Positions 60,901 to 64,000 of a stretch of 64,000 nt of DNA are shown one piece after another (position 1 is the stretch's first letter; the number at the start of each line of letters is the position of its first letter). Under the pieces are notes generated by a model. It was given only the letters and a program-made list of their open reading frames with translations. It was not told where the DNA came from and did no database searches. Origin of the DNA: Juglans regia (taxonomy: Eukaryota > Streptophyta > Magnoliopsida > Fagales > Juglandaceae); the NCBI RefSeq assembly GCF_001411555.2, contig NC_049911.1:32027044-32091043 (forward strand), read 5' to 3'. A program made the translations under genes and the position numbers.

Positions 60901-61759
60901 GCATTATAGTAAGCTCTCTCTCTCTCTCTCTCTCTCTGTGTCAGGTTTTTTGGCACTTTGCTCATGGTTGTGCAGTGAGTCTGTCATCTGTGTGTGTGAA
61001 TGTATTGAATTTGTTTCACAATGTTCTTGGCATGTGTGGCAGATAGTTTATGATGTGACAGACCAAGAGAGCTTTAATAATGTTAAGCAATGGTTGAGTG
61101 AAATTGACCGATATGCTAGTGAGAACGTAAACAAGCTTCTGGTTGGTAACAAAAGTGACCTTACTGCTAATAAAGTTGTGTCCTACGAAACTGCCAAGGT
61201 AAAAGCTGGTTTCCTTCAATGGCAAAACCTTGGTTATTGTGTTTTTTACTGGATTATTGATAACCCAAATAATGGTGTTGCCTGTGATCTGAATGGGTTC
61301 TAATAGGCTTTTGCGGATGAAATTGGCATTCCATTTATGGAGACGAGTGCTAAAAATTCTAATAATGTGGAGCAGGCATTTATGGCCATGGCTGCTGACA
61401 TCAAGAATAGGTACTTCTTATGTATATGACTTAAATTATATCTTGTGGAAATAAAGTAGAGAAGAGGTATAGCATACGTAATTTACAAGGAAAAAGCACG
61501 TGTTGGACAGCTTCGAAGGAGCGAGTTAGAAAATACTCAGCTTCAGTTTTTGTTATGGTTGGTTAAGTTGCATGGGGACAGGATTTCCTTGTATTTCAAG
61601 TACCATCTTCGTGTGCAATTGCCTTTTCTCAATGGTCAAAGTAATTCTTTCATCACTTATTGCAGGATGGCGAGTCAACCAATGAACAATGTGAGAGCAC
61701 CAACAGTGCAGATACGAGGACAACCTGTTAACCAGAAGTCTGGCTGCTGCTCTTCTTAG
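57948..61759 (+). CDS. RABD2: RABD2/RAB1-type small GTPase
   Basis: Eight exons: 57948-57961, 59181-59253, 59590-59637, 59719-59766, 60837-60908, 61043-61198, 61307-61410 and 61666-61759. Together they make 609 bp and 202 aa, with all phases consistent. The first exon holds only MNPE and two bases of Tyr. GTP-binding motifs are P-loop GDSGVGKS (15-22), the effector region (STIGVDF), WDTAGQE (62-68), NKSD (121-124) and ETSAK (149-153). The C-terminal SGCCSS supplies the two cysteines for geranylgeranylation. Known role: RAB1/RABD proteins drive ER-to-Golgi vesicle traffic. The sequence fits the RABD2 subgroup (MNPEYDYLFK start, [10 protein letters not shown] tail), and I infer a functional gene. 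[10 protein letters not shown] replaces the more usual VTYDVTD, a small difference. Confidence 0.95.
59940..60070 (+). repeat. possible SINE remnant in RAB intron 4
   Basis: It has a degenerate B-box-like AGGTTAAACCT (60017-60027), an upstream AAATGGCATCTCC, and a T/A-rich tail. This is weak evidence for a tRNA-derived element. Confidence 0.25.
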
Positions 61760-61769
61760 TTGCTTCTTT

Positions 61770-62700
61770 CGATATTCCTTTGGACGTAGGCATGTAAGAG
61801 CAGCCTTCTCGCTGAATCAAAGTGGACGAACCCCCTGAATACTATATGATTATGATATGCACGTCAGGTCGCTTTGTTAGATTTTCTCTCACTCCATTAT
61901 TTTTTCGGTTTGTTTCTAAATGGTATGTACAAATGATCTTATTCTAGCCACAAGGCATTCTCTATTACAGTCAGTGTCTAGTAATTCGACTTTTATCTTT
62001 GTCATGCTAAATTCGAAGTAGCTTGCCGATACAATGATGAAATGTTAGCTTGGCAGAGAGGTGCCCATTCCGTCAGACCGTATTCAGTTCCCTTTTTTTA
62101 AAAACAAATTTGTGCTAGAAATTAGTAGATAATGACCCTACGTTTTTGTCGTGCTTTGCATTTCATCTATGATTTTTGGATGCCATGGGGGTTTTCAGAT
62201 TTTGAAAAATACACATGAATGTTCCCCACTCCCAACAGTTTTTCACACGTGTTGAAATCAAATGATTTTTATCCTGAAGACTTTTGCATGGTCAAGCTGG
62301 TGGGGCATTGTCACGGAATGCTTGACTGATGTATAATTACAGCATCATGAGTAGAAAAGTTTATAGCTGGGCCCCGGGGCAGATAGGGATAACTACTTGG
62401 GCCGGAAAGACGGGCAAACTAATCATTAATGGCTCGACACTTCGGACAGAAGAAAGCTTCAAATGAAAGGCTCGAATGAGCATTTAGAAATAGAGCAAGA
62501 TTATTTCCAAAATACCTTCTAAATACATGAAAAAAAAATGATATTTATTTGTATTTCTTCCTCTTCCCATTGTCCATTTCCACTTTTTGCTCTTTGAATT
62601 CTTCCTCGTTTACCAATGGTCCATAGGAAGATTCACATTGAAAGATATCAAATCAAAGAGAGAGATTCAGAGCCTCTTTTACTTCTAATTACACTAATTT
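61770..62700. other. 3' region of RAB gene and intergenic DNA
   Basis: 3' UTR-like sequence to roughly 62050, then ordinary intergenic DNA. No gene is seen. Confidence 0.4.
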
Positions 62701-62729
62701 GTTTGTATAGCTAGGATTTGAGCCCTTGT

Positions 62730-63010
62730 TTTGGATAGAAAGATAAGATGATAAATTTGTGAATAATAATGAAATAGTTTGAGTCAAGTTTTTTATTGAG
62801 TTTTGAGAAATAAGAGAAAAAATTAAATAAAAATATTATAAAAATAAAATATTATTAGAATAAAATTTGTTAATATTATTTTTATTTTGTAATTTTAAAA
62901 AATTAATTATTTTTTGTGTTTTATATAAAAGTTTGAAAAAGTTATAATAATGAGTAATTATTATATTAAAAAGTATGAAAAGGAAATTAAAAATTTTTTT
63001 GTGTTCAAAT
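62730..63010. repeat. GTTTGGAT-type MITE-like repeat
   Basis: It starts TGTTTTGGATAGAAAGATAAG, has the AATAAAATATTATTAGAATA core, and ends near GTGTTCAAATAG. Confidence 0.5.
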
Positions 63011-63351
63011 AGTATTCAGATGTTGATATGAAATGAGAGAAACTCTTATCGGAGCATGAGTCTAGGTTATATTTCTTCCTAGATATTCTCTCTCTATATA
63101 CATATGTATGAAAAAATATCTATTCTTTTTGCACTTGTTTGACTGAAACTGATTTTGTTCCAAAAAACTTATCAAGAAAAGACTCACAAGGCTCTGCTCA
63201 ACTCGAGTCGTAAGATTGCCATATGCGCAACACCTGCCAGACCAATCAAGTCGTCCTCGCAGGGCCTTGTATTCCAAATTCAGCCAAGTAGTAGTACAAC
63301 GCAGGCCGGTATCCCCTTAAGAAAAAGGAAAAAATATTATTAGAACAAAAT

Positions 63352-63385
63352 AAAAAGAAAAAGAAAAAGAAAAAGAAAAAGAAAA
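63352..63385. repeat. AAAAAG microsatellite
   Basis: About five AAAAAG units lie roughly 245 bp upstream of the EMF2-like start. They may lie in the promoter or leader. Confidence 0.7.
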
Positions 63386-63630
63386 TGGAGGAGCAACTCT
63401 CGAGTCAAAATCTGACCCAAAATCCATCGTTACAACGTACTTACCAGTTACTTCTTCATGACTGCCCTGCCTTTTGAAGACTTTCTGGAACCCCCACCTC
63501 TTCAGATCGTACCGCTCCTGGTTGCTTTCTCAGGTCCGCGACCCCTTTATCTATTATAATGAATCCCTCCTGATTTTCTGAGCTTCCTGAGAGCTACGAA
63601 GCTCAATTCCTGTTTAGAATTGCGGAAGCT

Positions 63631-63756
63631 ATGTGCCGTCAAGATTCCCGTGTGCGTATGTCGGCCGAAGAGGAAGTCGCCGCGGAAGAGAGCCTCTCCG
63701 TTTACTGCAAGCCCGTAGAACTCTACAACATTCTTCAGCGCCGTGCCATCAGAAAC
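63631..63756 (+). CDS. EMF2: EMF2-like Polycomb VEF protein, first coding exon (partial)
   Basis: A 42-codon exon encodes MCRQDSRVRMSAEEEVAAEE and continues SLSVYCKPVELYNILQ, then RRAIRN, and a GT donor follows at 63757. This is the conserved N-terminus of EMBRYONIC FLOWER 2-type proteins. They are zinc-finger and VEFS-box subunits of Polycomb repressive complex 2, which keep flowering and seed genes silent through H3K27 methylation. An upstream in-frame TGA rules out simple extension. A CAG acceptor (63538-63540) and TTTAG (63612-63616) suggest introns in the leader. Many EMF2 proteins have about 20 more residues before MCRQ from an earlier exon, which I do not find. The gene continues past the right edge. 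Confidence 0.85.
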
Positions 63757-64000
63757 GTAGTCCCCCGATAATCCATTCAAATTCTCCTTCTTTTGTCTTC
63801 ATTTCCGCCTCTGCATTTCTAACTCTACACATTGCTTTTGCTTGTGTAGCCGTCATTTCTTCAAAGATGTTTGCACTACAAAATAGAGGCAAAAAATAGA
63901 AAGAGGTATATTGTTTGAAGTCTGCATTTTATTTTCCATTCGTACTCGGATGCTACATTTTCCTCAAGTATTGCTCTTTTCTGTAAATTTTGTTTTATTT

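Noticed and set aside
61550..61665. Extended last RAB exon as a separate ORF
   Set aside because: The segment before 61666 is intron, since a TTGCAG acceptor precedes the conserved MASQP tail.

Overview
The window is nuclear DNA of a flowering plant, most probably a woody eudicot. Genes are split by short GT-AG introns, intergenic DNA is very AT-rich, and small non-autonomous transposons and LINE debris are abundant. The many copies of a roughly 200-bp repeat related to GTTTGGAT...GAGATGAG remind me of Fagales genomes (walnut or oak relatives), but that is a guess without a database search.

Supported genes, left to right: an ORANGE (OR) DnaJ-type zinc-finger plastid protein on the minus strand (1038-5531, 8 exons, 318 codons); a secreted glycine-rich protein on the minus strand (22889-23290); a cytosolic-type methionine sulfoxide reductase A on the minus strand (31620-34974, 2 exons); a GPI-anchored phytocyanin-like protein lacking normal copper ligands, on the minus strand (38806-39564); a damaged 2-oxoglutarate-dependent dioxygenase on the plus strand (49234-51511), with an in-frame stop in exon 1 and Asp-to-Asn in the iron-binding motif; a small single-pass membrane protein on the plus strand (52965-53669); a RABD2/RAB1-type GTPase on the plus strand (57948-61759, 8 exons); and the first coding exon of an EMF2-like Polycomb VEF protein at the right edge (63631-63756, continuing outside). 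These genes are functionally unrelated, and nothing suggests that they act as a cluster.

The 5.6-22.8 kb gap is mostly repeats but holds the most unusual structure. A block at about 6.65-12.96 kb recurs in diverged form at about 16.3-18.96 kb. Each copy has, in order, a TATA box with a short leader-like exon, a tRNA-like A/B-box element in antisense, and a candidate C/D-box snoRNA. A third, more diverged copy of the leader and tRNA-like element lies in reverse at 29.18-29.79 kb. The leaders share a small reading frame whose core (RVDH..SDL) differs between copies partly at synonymous sites, which suggests a conserved small peptide or uORF. No large ORF follows any of the three copies.

Other mobile DNA includes a Gypsy-type LTR remnant (13.5-14.9 kb), non-autonomous DNA elements with readable target-site duplications (9.71-10.31, 16.43-17.14, 35.19-36.07 and 47.78-48.16 kb), a 5'-truncated LINE with poly-A and an 11-bp duplication (40.47-41.37 kb), and a second LINE (44.19-46.49 kb) whose single long frame is broken only by nonsense codons. 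Exon boundaries were read by eye from splice signals and protein-family similarity, and no alignment was run.
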